Positions 63,911 to 64,000 of a stretch of 64,000 nucleotides of DNA are shown here, one piece after another. The notes beneath the pieces were generated by a model. That model was given only the letters and a program-made list of their open reading frames with translations. It had not been told where the DNA came from and did no database searches. The position numbers and the translations under genes are program-made. Numbering within the stretch: position 1 is the first letter of the stretch; each line of letters begins with the position of its first letter. Location: NCBI RefSeq assembly GCF_000373485.1, contig NZ_KB891589.1, positions 2,412 to 66,411 of the forward strand, in the 5' to 3' direction. The stretch comes from Dasania marina DSM 21967 (GTDB lineage: Bacteria > Pseudomonadota > Gammaproteobacteria > Pseudomonadales > Dasaniaceae).

Positions 63911-64000
63911 ATGACTGACCAAAAAACCACTGATGAAAGCACAACCGATGCAGTAAACGCCCCCAGCCATAGCAGCGACTATATTCTTAATCGTGAGTAT
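63911..64000 (+). CDS. Start of an unidentified gene (cut by right edge)
   Basis: An ATG at 63911 opens a frame that runs to the window end. The 30 visible residues (MTDQKTTDESTTDAVNAPSH...) are hydrophilic and end SDYILNREY. No clear ribosome-binding site. The acidic N-terminus gives no family. Confidence 0.45.
   Translation, partial: MTDQKTTDESTTDAVNAPSHSSDYILNREY

Overview
The window reads as chromosomal DNA of a Gram-negative gammaproteobacterium, probably a marine or environmental one. This rests on a TonB-dependent outer-membrane receptor, SbcCD, RhlE-type and RluA-type proteins, a DUF2956-like protein and short intergenic repeats. I cannot name the genus. Most of the 64 kb is accessory: two stretches dense in defence genes, a 10-kb block between two copies of an attachment-site-like repeat, and a 3' region littered with repeats and broken genes.

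Region 1 (1-23.9 kb) is a defence-type island. It holds the tail of an unknown gene, a DUF262/DUF1524 (GmrSD-like) protein and a PglZ-domain protein in one overlapping plus-strand operon. Facing it are two tandem paralogous SF2-type ATPases and a NERD nuclease-helicase. Then come SbcD/SbcC, a cysteine-rich hypothetical protein, an overlapping three-gene unit (unknown protein, PLD nuclease, 1272-residue SNF2-type helicase), a coiled-coil protein and an HNH nuclease. Region 2 (24-34 kb) centres on an NrtR-like regulator. Across a strong sigma70 promoter with an embedded TGTCA-N3-TGACA palindrome, it faces an ankyrin protein, a gamma-glutamylcyclotransferase-like protein, a poly-gamma-glutamate hydrolase-like protein and an ADP-ribosylglycohydrolase. 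Hypothetical genes and a metallophosphoesterase follow.

Region 3 (34.1-44.4 kb) lies between two 100-bp direct repeats, about 92% identical, that carry the 3' end of a tRNA or, more likely, tmRNA gene plus its terminator. Inside are a nucleotidyltransferase/winged-helix pair resembling AbiE toxin-antitoxin, IS3 and IS66 remnants, and an uptake/metabolism set (TonB receptor, sodium:neurotransmitter-type symporter, class V aminotransferase, TetR regulator, double CDGSH-cupin protein). An array of roughly 81-bp repeats follows each att-like copy. Region 4 (44.4-54.5 kb) is a second defence island: an HNH nuclease; MazG joined to a nuclease-helicase that ends in an S24/LexA-type peptidase; a Hachiman system (hamA, hamB); and a frameshifted Nudix gene just upstream of a second nuclease-helicase of the same class. 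The repeated pairing of a nucleotide pyrophosphohydrolase with a DUF2075-type nuclease-helicase is the most system-like novelty I see.

Region 5 (54.7-64 kb) has an RhlE-type DEAD-box helicase, a truncated RhuM gene ending at a palindromic repeat, a deleted copy of a secreted-protein gene that is intact 4 kb downstream, two MITE-like elements flanking an RluA-type pseudouridine synthase, an AbiE-like pair whose toxin gene carries an in-frame amber codon, the intact secreted protein, and a Fic enzyme preceded by an unusual three-copy 11-bp repeat.
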